DNA from: Actinomycetota bacterium
GTDB lineage: Bacteria; Actinomycetota; Actinomycetes; S36-B12; UBA10799
NCBI GenBank assembly: GCA_020637055.1
Contig: JACJWR010000002.1
Span: forward strand, 186,001 to 250,000
Direction: 5' to 3'
DNA: 64,000 nucleotides
The position numbers and the translations under genes were made by a program. Shown here piece by piece: positions 46,435 to 55,226 of the stretch. Within the stretch, counting starts at the first letter, position 1, and each line of letters opens with the position of its first letter. The notes under the pieces are model-generated. The model saw only the letters and a list, made by a program, of their open reading frames with translations. It did no database searches and was not told the origin of the DNA.

Positions 46435-48374
46435 CCGATCCCCGGTCGTATCGGCCACCGTCCGGAAGCATCCCGACAGGTCCGGGGGTGTACCGCTTTC
46501 GCGACTCCCATGGTCGGGTCGTGTACGTCGGGAAGGCCAAGAGTCTGCGAAGCCGGCTGAACAGCTACTTCGCCGACCTCTCCTCACTCCACCCCCGCAC
46601 CCAGGCCATGGTGACCACCGCGTCGTCGGTCGACTGGGTGATGGTCGGCACCGAAGTGGAAGCACTCCAACTCGAGTACTCCTGGATCAAGGAATACGAC
46701 CCTCGCTTCAACGTGCGCTACCGCGACGACAAGTCGTATCCCTACCTGGCCGTCACCCTGAGCGAGGAATTCCCGAGGGCGGTCGTGATGCGGGGGGCCA
46801 AGCGCAAAGGCACCCGCTACTTCGGTCCCTACGCGCACGCCTGGGCGATACGGGAGACGGTGGATCTACTGCTACGGGTGTTCGGCATACGCACGTGCTC
46901 CAACGGCGTCTTCCGGCGCGCCACCCAGGTGGGTCGACCTTGCCTGTTGGGCTACATCGATCGGTGCTCGGCACCGTGTGTCGGTCGCGTGGATCAGCAG
47001 CAGTACTCCGAAATCGTCGAGGGCTTCGTGGCATTCATGGATGGTCGCACCGCGGGGGTGATCGCCGATACCACCGCCGAGATGAAGGCAGCTGCGGCCG
47101 CTTTGGACTACGAGCGGGCCGCCCGGCTACGCGACGATCTCGGTGCCTTGACGAAGGTGCTGGAACGCAACGCGGTGGTGCTCGGCGACGGTACCGATGC
47201 CGACCTGTTCGCGTTGGTGGCCGACGAACTCGAGGCCGCCGTCCAGGTGTTCCACGTGCGTTCCGGCAGGATCACCGGGCAGCGGGGATTCATCGTGGAG
47301 CGCGTCGACGACACCGCCCCGGATGGACTGGTGGCGGCGATGCTCGGGCAGTTCTACGGCGGCGAGGAACCGGAACGGGTACCGCGGGAGGTGCTGGTCT
47401 CACAGACGCCGACGGACCTCGCCGGACTGCGGGGGTGGCTCACCGAACGGCGGGGGAGCCAAGTCGAGATCCGGGTGCCCCAGCGCGGTGACAAACGCGG
47501 CTTGATGGGTGAGTTGAGCAAGAACGCCGAGCAGGCGCTGGCGATGCACAAGTTGCGACGGGCTGGTGACCTGACGACGCGGAGCCTGGCCCTGTCGGAA
47601 CTGCAGGAAGCACTCGAGCTGCCGGAGGCCCCCTTGCGGATCGAGTGCATCGACGTGTCGAACCTGGCGGGTACCGACGTGGTGGCATCGCTGGTGGTCT
47701 TCGAGGATGGCTTGCCGCGCAAGTCGGACTACCGCAGATTCAACATCTCGTCGCCGAAGGACGACACCGCGGCAATCGCGGAAGTGGTCAACCGGAGGTT
47801 CCGACGCTACCTGCAGGAGCGGCACGAGGGGACCGGGGCGCAACTCGACGCCACCGAAGAGGGTCCACGTGCAGGCACGTCGTTCGCCTATCCGCCGAGT
47901 CTGCTGGTCATCGACGGCGGGCGCGGGCAGGTCAACGCAGCGATGTCCGCGCTGACCGACTTGGGGATCGACGACATCGCGGTGTGCGGTTTGGCCAAGC
48001 GCTTGGAGGAGGTATGGCTGCCGGGTGAGGACGATCCGGTGATTCTGGATCGGCAGAGCCAGGGGCTGTACCTGCTGCAGCGGGTGCGAGATGAGGCGCA
48101 CCGGTTCGCCATCAAGGGACACCGAGCCAAGCGGGCGGGTCGGGCAACGGCTAGTGCGCTGGACTCGATCTCCGGAGTGGGGGAACATCGCCGCAAGGCA
48201 CTGCTGAAGCACTTCGGCTCGGTTCGAAGACTGCGACAAGCCTCGATCGAGGAAGTAGCCTCGGTACCAGGCTTCGGTCCGGCCACCGCACGTGCCGTGG
48301 TCGAGGCGCTCGCCGACGATCCTGGCGCGCCGGCGGTCAACGTGACCACCGGCGAGGTGCTGGCCGAGAACTGA
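46431..48374 (+). CDS. uvrC: UvrABC excinuclease subunit C
   Basis: 647 residues. The N-terminal GIY-YIG nuclease ('GPGVYRFRDSHGRVVYVGKAKSL') makes the 3' cut. The UVR motif lies at about 205-240 ('AAAALDYERAARLRDDL'). The RNase H-like domain with 'IDVSNLAGTDVVASLVVFEDG' makes the 5' cut, and a C-terminal helix-hairpin-helix pair ('SISGVGEHRRKALLKHFGSV', 'VPGFGPATARAV') binds DNA. The start is ATG 46431, placed just before the conserved region. rapZ follows after 11 nt. Confidence 0.98.
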   Translation: MTDPRSYRPPSGSIPTGPGVYRFRDSHGRVVYVGKAKSLRSRLNSYFADLSSLHPRTQAMVTTASSVDWVMVGTEVEALQLEYSWIKEYDPRFNVRYRDDKSYPYLAVTLSEEFPRAVVMRGAKRKGTRYFGPYAHAWAIRETVDLLLRVFGIRTCSNGVFRRATQVGRPCLLGYIDRCSAPCVGRVDQQQYSEIVEGFVAFMDGRTAGVIADTTAEMKAAAAALDYERAARLRDDLGALTKVLERNAVVLGDGTDADLFALVADELEAAVQVFHVRSGRITGQRGFIVERVDDTAPDGLVAAMLGQFYGGEEPERVPREVLVSQTPTDLAGLRGWLTERRGSQVEIRVPQRGDKRGLMGELSKNAEQALAMHKLRRAGDLTTRSLALSELQEALELPEAPLRIECIDVSNLAGTDVVASLVVFEDGLPRKSDYRRFNISSPKDDTAAIAEVVNRRFRRYLQERHEGTGAQLDATEEGPRAGTSFAYPPSLLVIDGGRGQVNAAMSALTDLGIDDIAVCGLAKRLEEVWLPGEDDPVILDRQSQGLYLLQRVRDEAHRFAIKGHRAKRAGRATASALDSISGVGEHRRKALLKHFGSVRRLRQASIEEVASVPGFGPATARAVVEALADDPGAPAVNVTTGEVLAEN

Positions 48375-48385
48375 GAGGGTTGCCC

Positions 48386-49285
48386 ATGTCCGCCGAACAG
48401 GAGTCGGTCGCCGCCGCGGAGGCCGACAGTCCCGAGTTGCTGCTCGTCACGGGAATGTCGGGGGCCGGGCGTTCGACTGCGGCCCGGGCGCTCGAGGACC
48501 AGGGCTGGTTCGTGATCGACAACCTGCCGCCCAGCCTGCTGCTCGACGCGGTGGACCAAGTGGCCAGCAGGCATGGCGTCGATCGGTTGGCGATCGTGCT
48601 CGATGTGAGATCGGGCTTGTTCTTCGCCGAACTGCCCACCGCCGTGCGGCGGATGCGGGATCACTCCGATCACGTTCGGGTGCTTTTCCTGCAGGCCAGC
48701 GACGACGTTCTCGTGCACCGATTCGAATCCAATCGGCGCCCCCATCCGTTGCAGGGCGACGGCCGGCTGCTGGACGGGATCGCGCGGGAGCGTGAGGTCC
48801 TGCGCGACCTGCGGGCCGAGGCTGATCTGGTGATCGATACATCCACGCTGAACGTGCACGATCTGCGACGTCGGATGGATGCCGCCTTCGAAGGTGACCT
48901 CGACGCCCGGTTGCGCGTGACGGTGATCTCCTTCGGCTTCAAGTACGGCGTGCCGGTCGACGCCGATCTCGTCGCCGATGTCCGATTCCTGCCGAATCCG
49001 CATTGGGTTGCCGAGCTCGAGCCGCTCACCGGACTGCAACCGGCAGTCTCTGACTACGTGTTCAGCCACGCGGAGGCGCAGGCGTTCCTCGACCAGTACG
49101 CGAAGTTGATCGACGTCGTGGCGGACGGGTACCTACGAGAGGGGAAGAGGTACGTGACAGTTGCAGTGGGCTGCACCGGGGGCAAACACCGAAGTGTGGC
49201 GATGGCCGAGCGGCTGGGGAACCGATTGACCAAGCGGGGCGTGCAGACCTTGGTGATGCACCGCGATCTACCGGAAGTCGTCTGA
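48386..49285 (+). CDS. rapZ: RNase adapter / nucleotide-binding protein RapZ (YvcJ)
   Basis: 299 residues. Walker A is GMSGAGRST (23-31), with Arg where Lys is usual; this Arg is common in actinobacterial RapZ. The family block 'SFGFKYGVPVDADLVADVRFLPNPHW' and C-terminal 'AVGCTGGKHRSVAMAERL' are intact. RapZ controls amino-sugar metabolism in E. coli; in Gram-positives its role is less clear, but the rapZ-yvcK-whiA order is widely conserved. The ATG at 48386 follows GAGAGGG; an in-frame TTG lies two codons earlier. Confidence 0.95.
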   Translation: MSAEQESVAAAEADSPELLLVTGMSGAGRSTAARALEDQGWFVIDNLPPSLLLDAVDQVASRHGVDRLAIVLDVRSGLFFAELPTAVRRMRDHSDHVRVLFLQASDDVLVHRFESNRRPHPLQGDGRLLDGIAREREVLRDLRAEADLVIDTSTLNVHDLRRRMDAAFEGDLDARLRVTVISFGFKYGVPVDADLVADVRFLPNPHWVAELEPLTGLQPAVSDYVFSHAEAQAFLDQYAKLIDVVADGYLREGKRYVTVAVGCTGGKHRSVAMAERLGNRLTKRGVQTLVMHRDLPEVV

Positions 49286-49286
49286 G

Positions 49287-50330
49287 GTGCCGCTCAGGCG
49301 GGCCGGGGGCACCGCAGTGCCCTTCGGTCCCTTCGAGCATGGTCCCCGGGTGGTCGCCGTCGGTGGTGGCCACGGACTGTCGGCCACCTTGTCGGCGCTG
49401 CGCCGGCTCACGGACAACGTCACCGCGGTGGTCGGGGTGGCCGACGACGGGGGCAGCAGCGGTCGGCTACGCGCGGAATTCGGCATTCCGCCTCCCGGAG
49501 ACTTGCGGATGGCCATCGCAGCCTTGTGCGGCGACGATCCGGTGGGTCGTTCCTGGAGCAGAGTGCTCCAGCACCGGTTCGCCGGCGAGGGACCGCTCGG
49601 CGGACATGCGGTCGGCAACCTGCTGATCAGCGCTCTGTGGGAGGAGACCAGTGACGTCGTTGCCGGGCTCGACTACCTCGGGGCGCTCGTCGAAGCCCGC
49701 GGGCGGGTGTTGCCTTCGACCACCGAGCCGATGGAGTTGCGGGCCGAGGTGGCCGGACTCGCACCGGACGACGCCGCCTCGGCTCAAGGTGCACCCACGA
49801 CCAGCAGGATCATCGGTCAAGCGAACGTCGCCAGATGCGGCGGCACCGTGGTCGACATCGAACTCGATCCGCCGGATGCGCCACCTTGCGACGAGGCGCT
49901 CGAGGCGATTGCGGCAGCCGACTACCTGGTGCTCGGGCCGGGTTCGTGGTTCACCTCGGTGCTACCGCATTTCGAAATCGCCGAACTTCGGGAGGCGATC
50001 TCGGCAGCCTCGGCCCAACGGGTGCTGGTGCTGAATCTGGCCTCCGACACGGCCGAGACGAGGGGCTTCTCGCCGGCGACGCATCTGGAGGTGCTGCATC
50101 AGCGCTACCCGGAGGTGACGGTCGACGTGGTGCTCGCCGATCCTCGTGCCGTCGCCGACCCGGGTGAACTAGTGGAGGCCGCCCAGAACATCGATGCCGT
50201 GGTGCAGTTCGAGCGATTGGCCGCCCCGGCCTACGTGAACACCCTGCCCACCGCAGCGCACAGTCCCGATCTCCTGGCGGCGGCATTCGGCGCTTTGATG
50301 GAGCGTGGCAGGATCACCCCATGGCAATGA
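49287..50330 (+). CDS. yvcK: Gluconeogenesis factor / YvcK-family protein
   Basis: 347 residues. 'VVAVGGGHGLSATLSALRRLTDNVTAVVGVADDGGSSGRLR' and 'GDLRMAIAAL' are the UDP-sugar-binding signature of YvcK/CuvA proteins related to CofD. The protein senses UDP-GlcNAc and supports cell-wall synthesis and growth on gluconeogenic carbon. The GTG start at 49287 is 1 nt after the rapZ stop, and the 3' end overlaps whiA by 10 nt, so the three genes form one translationally linked operon. Confidence 0.95.
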   Translation: MPLRRAGGTAVPFGPFEHGPRVVAVGGGHGLSATLSALRRLTDNVTAVVGVADDGGSSGRLRAEFGIPPPGDLRMAIAALCGDDPVGRSWSRVLQHRFAGEGPLGGHAVGNLLISALWEETSDVVAGLDYLGALVEARGRVLPSTTEPMELRAEVAGLAPDDAASAQGAPTTSRIIGQANVARCGGTVVDIELDPPDAPPCDEALEAIAAADYLVLGPGSWFTSVLPHFEIAELREAISAASAQRVLVLNLASDTAETRGFSPATHLEVLHQRYPEVTVDVVLADPRAVADPGELVEAAQNIDAVVQFERLAAPAYVNTLPTAAHSPDLLAAAFGALMERGRITPWQ

Positions 50331-51301
50331 CTGCGGCGGTTAAGGACGAGATGAGTCGGGTCGAGGTCACGAAGGTCTGTTGCCGCAAGGCCGAGGCTGT
50401 CGCGATGCTCCGATACGGCGGAGCCCTGCACTTGGTGGGCGGCCAGATCATCGTGGAGGCGGAGTTCGACACCGGTGCCGCCGCCCGCCGCCTCCGAGCC
50501 ACGTTGAAAGACATCTATGGCCACGACAGCGAGGTCACGGTGATCCAACCCGCCGGAATTCGCAAGAGCGCCCGGTATGTGGTCCGGGTGATCGGCGGTG
50601 GCGCGACGCTGGCTCGGCAGACCGGACTGGTCGACGGGGCCGGACGACCCGTGCGCGGGTTGCCGGCGAGTGTTGTCGGCGGCGGGATCTGCGATGCCGA
50701 AGCGGTGTGGCGGGGCGCCTTTCTGGCCCACGGTTCGCTGACGGAGCCGGGACGTTCGGGCAGTCTGGAGATCACCTGTCCGGGTTCGGAGTCCGCGCTG
50801 GCGCTGGTGGGTGCTGCCCGGCGGATGGGGATGCAGGCGAAGTCGCGCGAGGTGCGCGGAATCGACCGGGTGGTGATTCGCGACGGCGACACCATCTCGG
50901 CCATGCTCACCAGACTCGGCGCCCACCAGTCGCTCATGGAGTGGGAAGAGCGGCGCATGCGTCGCGAGGTCAGGGCCACGGCCAACCGATTGGCGAACTT
51001 CGACGATGCGAACCTGCGCCGCTCGGCCAGGGCCGCAGTGGCCGCCGGGGCACGGGTGTCGCGGGCGATGGAGATCCTCGGCGACGATGTGCCCAGTCAC
51101 CTCGCCGAGGCCGGCAGACTGCGACTGGCGCACAAACAGGCCAGCCTGGAGGAACTCGGGGCGCAGGCCGACCCGCCGCTGACCAAAGATGCAATCGCGG
51201 GCCGAATCCGGCGCTTGCTGGCCATGGCGGACAAGCGTGCGCACGAACGTGGGATTCCGGACACCGAGTCGGTGTTGACGCCGGATCTCTACGACAACTA
51301 G
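50321..51301 (+). CDS. whiA: DNA-binding sporulation/division regulator WhiA
   Basis: 326 residues, typical length. The N-terminal LAGLIDADG-like domain ('VCCRKAEAVAMLRYGG', 'CDAEAVWRGAFLAHGSL') is followed by the C-terminal helix-turn-helix (about 265-320, 'LAHKQASLEELGAQADPPLTKDAIAGRIRRLLAMADK'). WhiA, with WhiB, activates division genes at sporulation septation in Streptomyces; it is also present in non-sporulating Gram-positives. Its start could be ATG 50321 or 50327. A 20-bp tandem duplication begins 3 nt after the stop. Confidence 0.97.
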   Translation: MAMTAAVKDEMSRVEVTKVCCRKAEAVAMLRYGGALHLVGGQIIVEAEFDTGAAARRLRATLKDIYGHDSEVTVIQPAGIRKSARYVVRVIGGGATLARQTGLVDGAGRPVRGLPASVVGGGICDAEAVWRGAFLAHGSLTEPGRSGSLEITCPGSESALALVGAARRMGMQAKSREVRGIDRVVIRDGDTISAMLTRLGAHQSLMEWEERRMRREVRATANRLANFDDANLRRSARAAVAAGARVSRAMEILGDDVPSHLAEAGRLRLAHKQASLEELGAQADPPLTKDAIAGRIRRLLAMADKRAHERGIPDTESVLTPDLYDN

Positions 51302-51304
51302 CCA

Positions 51305-51347
51305 GTTGCGCACGAACCTGCAAGGTTGCGCACGAACCTGCAAGGTT
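51305..51347 (+). repeat. Perfect 20-bp tandem duplication downstream of whiA
   Basis: A 20-base unit (starting GTTGCGCACGAACC) occurs at 51305-51324 and again at 51325-51344, plus three bases of a third copy. The second copy creates a perfect GAACCT-GCA-AGGTTC palindrome at 51334-51348; the first has 5 of 6 arm bases matching. It lies in the 150-bp gap between whiA and gap. Confidence 0.85.
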
Positions 51348-51356
51348 CACTTTTGA

Positions 51357-51378
51357 GTCGCTCTTCAGCGAGAGCGAC
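51357..51378 (+). terminator. Hairpin between whiA and gap
   Basis: Perfect 8-bp arms GTCGCTCT and AGAGCGAC with a 6-nt loop, 56 nt after the whiA stop. No T tract follows, so it may be a weak terminator of the rapZ-yvcK-whiA operon or part of the gap leader. Confidence 0.4.
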
Positions 51379-51451
51379 ACCGCCTACGGTTCGCTAGGGT
51401 GTTTCACGTCGCCGGAGGGACGTCCTCCGGCCTGGCGTGAGGGAGCACAAC

Positions 51452-52462
51452 GTGGCAATTCGCGTAGGAGTCAACGGTTTCGGGCGCATCGGCCGCAATT
51501 TCTACCGGGCGGTGGAGAACTATGGCGGCGGCGACGACATCGAAATCGTGGCCGTGAACGATCTGACCGACAACAAGACGCTGGCGCACCTGCTGAAGTA
51601 CGACAGCATCCTGGGTCGGCTGGGCAAGGAGGTGACGTTCACCGAGGACTCGATCGTCGTCGCGGACGAGCCGATCAAGGCGCTCGCGGAGCGCGACCCG
51701 GGTGTGCTGCCCTGGGGCGACCTCGGAGTCGACATCGTGATCGAATCGACCGGTCACTTCACCAAGGCCGAAGACGCCAAGAAGCACCTCGATGCCGGTG
51801 CGAAGAAGGTCATCATCTCGGCACCCGCCAAGGGCGAGGACGTGACCGTGGTGATGGGCGTCAACGAGGGTGAGTACGACCCCGCGACGGACAACATCAT
51901 CTCCAACGCCTCCTGCACCACCAACTGCCTCGCCCCGATGGCCAAGGCGATCGACGACGAGTTCGGCATCGTCAAGGGCCTGATGACGACGATTCACGCC
52001 TACACCAACGACCAGAACACGCTCGACTTCCCGCACAAGGACCTGCGTCGGGCTCGGGCAGCGGCGCTGAACATCATCCCGACGTCGACCGGTGCGGCCA
52101 AGGCGATCGGTCTGGTGATGCCCAACCTGCAGGGCAAGTTGGATGGCTTCGCGATGCGCGTGCCGGTGCCCACGGGTTCGGCGACCGACTTGACGTTGCT
52201 GCTGGAGAAGGAGGCCAGCGCCGACGACATCAACGCTGCGGTGAAGGCCGCCGCCGACGGTGCGCTGGCAGGCATCCTCGAATACACCGAGGAGCCCATC
52301 GTCTCCACCGACATCGTGACCTCGTCGGCCTCCTGCACCTTCGACGCCCCGCTGACCAAGTCGATGGGGACCTTCGTCAAGGTCATGGGATGGTACGACA
52401 ACGAGTGGGGCTACTCCTGCCGCCTGGTCGACCTCACCAAGTACGTGGGCGTTCGCCTGTGA
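51452..52462 (+). CDS. gap: Glyceraldehyde-3-phosphate dehydrogenase
   Basis: 336 residues. 'VGVNGFGRIGRNFYRA' is the NAD-binding motif, and Cys155 in 'SNASCTTNCLAP' is the catalytic thiol. 'WYDNEWGYSCRLVDL' closes the protein. It oxidises glyceraldehyde-3-phosphate to 1,3-bisphosphoglycerate. The start is GTG 51452 with GAGGGAG 6 nt upstream; the ORF extends five codons further but without support. It overlaps pgk in GTGA, and the gap-pgk-tpiA order is the standard glycolytic operon. The duplicated repeat upstream may be regulatory. Confidence 0.98.
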   Translation: MAIRVGVNGFGRIGRNFYRAVENYGGGDDIEIVAVNDLTDNKTLAHLLKYDSILGRLGKEVTFTEDSIVVADEPIKALAERDPGVLPWGDLGVDIVIESTGHFTKAEDAKKHLDAGAKKVIISAPAKGEDVTVVMGVNEGEYDPATDNIISNASCTTNCLAPMAKAIDDEFGIVKGLMTTIHAYTNDQNTLDFPHKDLRRARAAALNIIPTSTGAAKAIGLVMPNLQGKLDGFAMRVPVPTGSATDLTLLLEKEASADDINAAVKAAADGALAGILEYTEEPIVSTDIVTSSASCTFDAPLTKSMGTFVKVMGWYDNEWGYSCRLVDLTKYVGVRL

Positions 52463-53676
52463 CCGTCTACGAACTGTCGGACCTCGACGTCGCCGGCAAG
52501 ACCGTTCTCCTCCGCGCGGACCTCAACGTACCGCTGGAGACGACCGAGTCGGGTCGGCGCATCACCGACGATGGTCGGATCGTCGCGGCCCTGCCGACCA
52601 TCCGGGCACTGGTTGAAGCCGGTGCCCGGGTGGTCGTGGCCGCGCACCTGGGCCGTCCCAAGGGCAAGCCGCTACCGGAGTTCAGCCTGGCACCGGTTGC
52701 CGCCCGACTCTCGGAACTGCTCGGCCAACCGGTGGTACTGGCCCAGGACGTCACCGGCGCGAGCGCCAAAGCCGTGGTGGACGCGCTTGCCCCTGGCGAG
52801 GTGGCGCTGCTTGAGAACGTGCGCTTCGACGCCCGGGAGACGTCCAAGGACGCCGCTGAGCGCGCCGAACTGGCCGACGAGTACGCGGAGTTGGCCGACC
52901 TCTACGTCAGTGATGGATTCGGTGTGGTGCACCGGGAGCAGGCCAGTGTCACGGATGTCGCCTCCCGACTGCCGCATGCGGCGGGCTACCTCGTGCTGAA
53001 AGAAGCGGTGGTGTTCGACCGGGTCTTGAACGACCCGGCCCGCCCCTACGCCGTGGTGCTCGGCGGATCCAAGGTGTCGGACAAGTTGGGTGTCATCACC
53101 AACCTGCTCCCCAGCGTCGACAAACTGCTGATCGGCGGCGGGATGTGCTTCACCTTCCTGGCCGCCAACGGGGTCGAGGTAGGTGATTCACTCCTCGAGG
53201 CCGACCAGATCGACACGGTCAAGGGCATCATGTCGGACGCCGCTGCGCGTGGCGTCGAACTGCTCTTGCCCATCGATGTGGTGATCGCGCAGGACATCGC
53301 ACCGGATGCCGAGACCCGCGTCGTCCCGGTGGGCGAAGGTATCCCCGCGGGTTGGAAGGGGCTCGATATCGGCCCTGCCACCCAAGCGATGTTCGCCGGA
53401 GCGCTGGCGGACTGCCGGACGGTGGTGTGGAACGGACCCATGGGCGTCTTCGAGGTGGCCGGGCTCGATGCCGGAACACGTGCCGTGGCGCAGGCCTTGG
53501 TGGACCTCGACGACGACACCATGACCGTGATCGGCGGCGGTGATTCCGCCGCGGCCTACCGGCAGTTCGGATTCGACCCCGACGGGGTCACCCACATTTC
53601 CACCGGGGGCGGTGCGAGCCTGGAGTTCCTCGAGGGCAAGACGCTTCCCGGTATCGCCGTACTGAGAAAGGACTGA
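52459..53676 (+). CDS. pgk: Phosphoglycerate kinase
   Basis: 405 residues. 'VLLRADLNVPLE' and 'HLGRPKG' are substrate-binding signatures, 'VVLGGSKVSDKLGVI' and 'GGGDSAAAYRQFG' bind the nucleotide. It makes ATP from 1,3-bisphosphoglycerate. The GTG start is fixed by its 4-nt overlap with the gap stop. tpiA follows after 7 nt. Confidence 0.98.
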   Translation: MTVYELSDLDVAGKTVLLRADLNVPLETTESGRRITDDGRIVAALPTIRALVEAGARVVVAAHLGRPKGKPLPEFSLAPVAARLSELLGQPVVLAQDVTGASAKAVVDALAPGEVALLENVRFDARETSKDAAERAELADEYAELADLYVSDGFGVVHREQASVTDVASRLPHAAGYLVLKEAVVFDRVLNDPARPYAVVLGGSKVSDKLGVITNLLPSVDKLLIGGGMCFTFLAANGVEVGDSLLEADQIDTVKGIMSDAAARGVELLLPIDVVIAQDIAPDAETRVVPVGEGIPAGWKGLDIGPATQAMFAGALADCRTVVWNGPMGVFEVAGLDAGTRAVAQALVDLDDDTMTVIGGGDSAAAYRQFGFDPDGVTHISTGGGASLEFLEGKTLPGIAVLRKD

Positions 53677-53683
53677 CACCCAC

Positions 53684-54469
53684 GTGTCACGCGAACGAAC
53701 CCCGCTGATGGCGGGCAACTGGAAGATGAACCTCAACCATCTGGAAGGGGTCGCCCATGTGCAGCGGATGGCGTTCGCGCTGAAGGGTGAGGACTACGAC
53801 GCCTGCGAAGTCGTGGTCCTCACCCCCTTCACTGATCTGCGCTCGATCCAGGTTCTGGTGGAGGCCGACAAGCTTCGGATCGGCTATGGATCCCAAGACA
53901 TCTCCCGTCACGCGCAAGGCGCGTATACCGGTGAGGTGTCCGGTGCGATGCTGGCCAAACTGGGTTGCTCCTACGCAGTGGTGGGCCACTCCGAGCGGCG
54001 GCAGTACCACGGTGAGACGAATGTGGTGATCAACGCGAAGGCCAAGGCCGCCTTGGCCAACGGCATCACGCCGATCATCTGCTACGGCGAAGCTCTCGAG
54101 ATCAGGGAAGCCGGCGACCAGGTGCTGTTCTCGCTCGGCCAGGTCGCCGAGTGCCTCGAGGGCTTCACCCCGGAGGAGGCATCGTCGGTGGTGCTCGCCT
54201 ACGAACCGATCTGGGCCATCGGAACGGGGCTCACCGCCTCGCCCACCGACGCTCAAGAGGTGTGCGGTGCGACTCGGGGTTGGTTGGCCGAACACTTCGG
54301 CAGCGATGTCGCCGATCAGATCCGGATTCTGTACGGCGGATCCATGAAGGCGTCGAACGTCGCGTCGCTGATGGCCCAGCCGGACATCGACGGTGGCCTC
54401 GTGGGTGGGGCGAGCCTGGACCCGGACGAATTCGTCGCGATGGCGCGGTATCGACTCGCCGCCGGTTGA
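53684..54469 (+). CDS. tpiA: Triosephosphate isomerase
   Basis: 261 residues, (beta/alpha)8 barrel. 'PLMAGNWKMNLN' has the catalytic Asn and Lys, 'VVGHSERRQYHGE' the His, and 'VVLAYEPIWAIGTG' the catalytic Glu. 'ILYGGSMKASNV' binds phosphate. The GTG start follows 7 nt after pgk. It interconverts dihydroxyacetone phosphate and glyceraldehyde-3-phosphate, and so also feeds GpsA for lipid synthesis. Confidence 0.98.
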   Translation: MSRERTPLMAGNWKMNLNHLEGVAHVQRMAFALKGEDYDACEVVVLTPFTDLRSIQVLVEADKLRIGYGSQDISRHAQGAYTGEVSGAMLAKLGCSYAVVGHSERRQYHGETNVVINAKAKAALANGITPIICYGEALEIREAGDQVLFSLGQVAECLEGFTPEEASSVVLAYEPIWAIGTGLTASPTDAQEVCGATRGWLAEHFGSDVADQIRILYGGSMKASNVASLMAQPDIDGGLVGGASLDPDEFVAMARYRLAAG

Positions 54470-54485
54470 TCAGAGGGCCTGCGGG

Positions 54486-54491
54486 TACAGT
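54486..54491 (+). promoter_or_regulatory. Possible -10 box of secG
   Basis: TACAGT 33 nt before the TTG start of secG, in the 55-nt gap after tpiA. This would give a leader of about 28 nt that includes the GGAAGGG ribosome site. secG may also be read through from the glycolytic operon. Confidence 0.3.
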
Positions 54492-54524
54492 TGGGCCGTT
54501 GGGTGAACCGGAAGGGTCGATTCA

Positions 54525-54758
54525 TTGATTCTCGTGCTTGAGATCTTGCTCGTCGTCACGAGCCTGCTGCTCATCGCCTTGGTGCTGTTGCACAAGGGCA
54601 AGGGCGGGGGCCTCTCCGACATGTTCGGCGGCGGCTTCTCCTCCACCGCGAGCGGCTCGAGCGTGGCCGAACGCAACCTCGACCGCATCACCATCGCGGT
54701 CGCTCTGGTGTGGGCGGCCACGATCGTCGGCTTGGGCATCATCATCGCCCGCACCTGA
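54525..54758 (+). CDS. secG: Preprotein translocase subunit SecG
   Basis: 77 residues with two membrane segments (about 2-23 and 54-75) joined by the Gly/Ser-rich loop 'HKGKGGGLSDMFGGGF', which is diagnostic for SecG. It supports SecYEG-dependent export. The start is TTG 54525 preceded by GGAAGGG. secG after tpiA is the usual order in bacteria. Confidence 0.96.
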   Translation: MILVLEILLVVTSLLLIALVLLHKGKGGGLSDMFGGGFSSTASGSSVAERNLDRITIAVALVWAATIVGLGIIIART

Positions 54759-54801
54759 CGTTGTTCTGCGTTTTTTGTGCGAAAGCACGAATCCGATTGT
54801 G

Positions 54802-54828
54802 AGATCCGGGCAAGATTGGCTCGGATCT
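54802..54828 (+). promoter_or_regulatory. Inverted repeat upstream of rbpA
   Basis: Perfect 7-bp arms AGATCCG (54802-54808) and CGGATCT (54822-54828) with a 13-nt spacer, 37 nt before the rbpA start. A TTGACG follows at 54831. It could be an operator or a leader hairpin; no known motif is recognised. Confidence 0.35.
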
Positions 54829-54865
54829 ATTTGACGGCGCTGGTGCGCGATGAGGAGGACTAGAC

Positions 54866-55201
54866 GTGGCTGGTGGAAGTGCCATCCGGGGGACCCGAGT
54901 GGGTGCGGGGCCGATGGGCGAGGCAGAGCGCGGTGAGGCCGCGCCCCGGCAGTTCGTCTCCTTCTACTGCGCCGACGGTCACGAGACCCGGCCCAGCTTC
55001 GCCCACGATGCGATGATCCCGGACGTCTGGGACTGCCCCAACTGCGGCTATCCGGCCGGTCGGGACCGCGACAATCCGCCGCGCCCGCCCAAGGTCGAGC
55101 CGTACAAGACCCATCTCGCCTACGTCAAAGAACGCCGGAGCAACGAGGAGAGCAAGGCGATCCTCGCCGAGGCCCTTCAGCGGCTGCACCAAGACGACTA
55201 G
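54866..55201 (+). CDS. rbpA: RNA polymerase-binding protein RbpA
   Basis: 111 residues. The N-terminal 'GGSAIRGTRVGAGPMGEAERGE' is nearly invariant in RbpA. The zinc-type residues Cys35, His39, Cys57 and Cys60 ('YCADGHE', 'DCPNCGYPAG') are all present, as in Streptomyces. The C-terminal helix ('HLAYVKERRSNEESKAILAEAL') binds the primary sigma factor. RbpA stabilises the sigma-A open complex and is restricted to actinobacteria, so it identifies the lineage. The GTG start follows GAGGAGG by 7 nt. It converges on pgl. Confidence 0.97.
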   Translation: MAGGSAIRGTRVGAGPMGEAERGEAAPRQFVSFYCADGHETRPSFAHDAMIPDVWDCPNCGYPAGRDRDNPPRPPKVEPYKTHLAYVKERRSNEESKAILAEALQRLHQDD

Positions 55202-55226
55202 CCCGGCGGCAGACCGCGGCCTCGGG

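Noticed and set aside
54771..54790. T6 plus hairpin after secG as an intrinsic terminator
   Set aside because: On the plus strand the T run comes before the hairpin, and on the minus strand the hairpin would be followed by A, so neither orientation fits.
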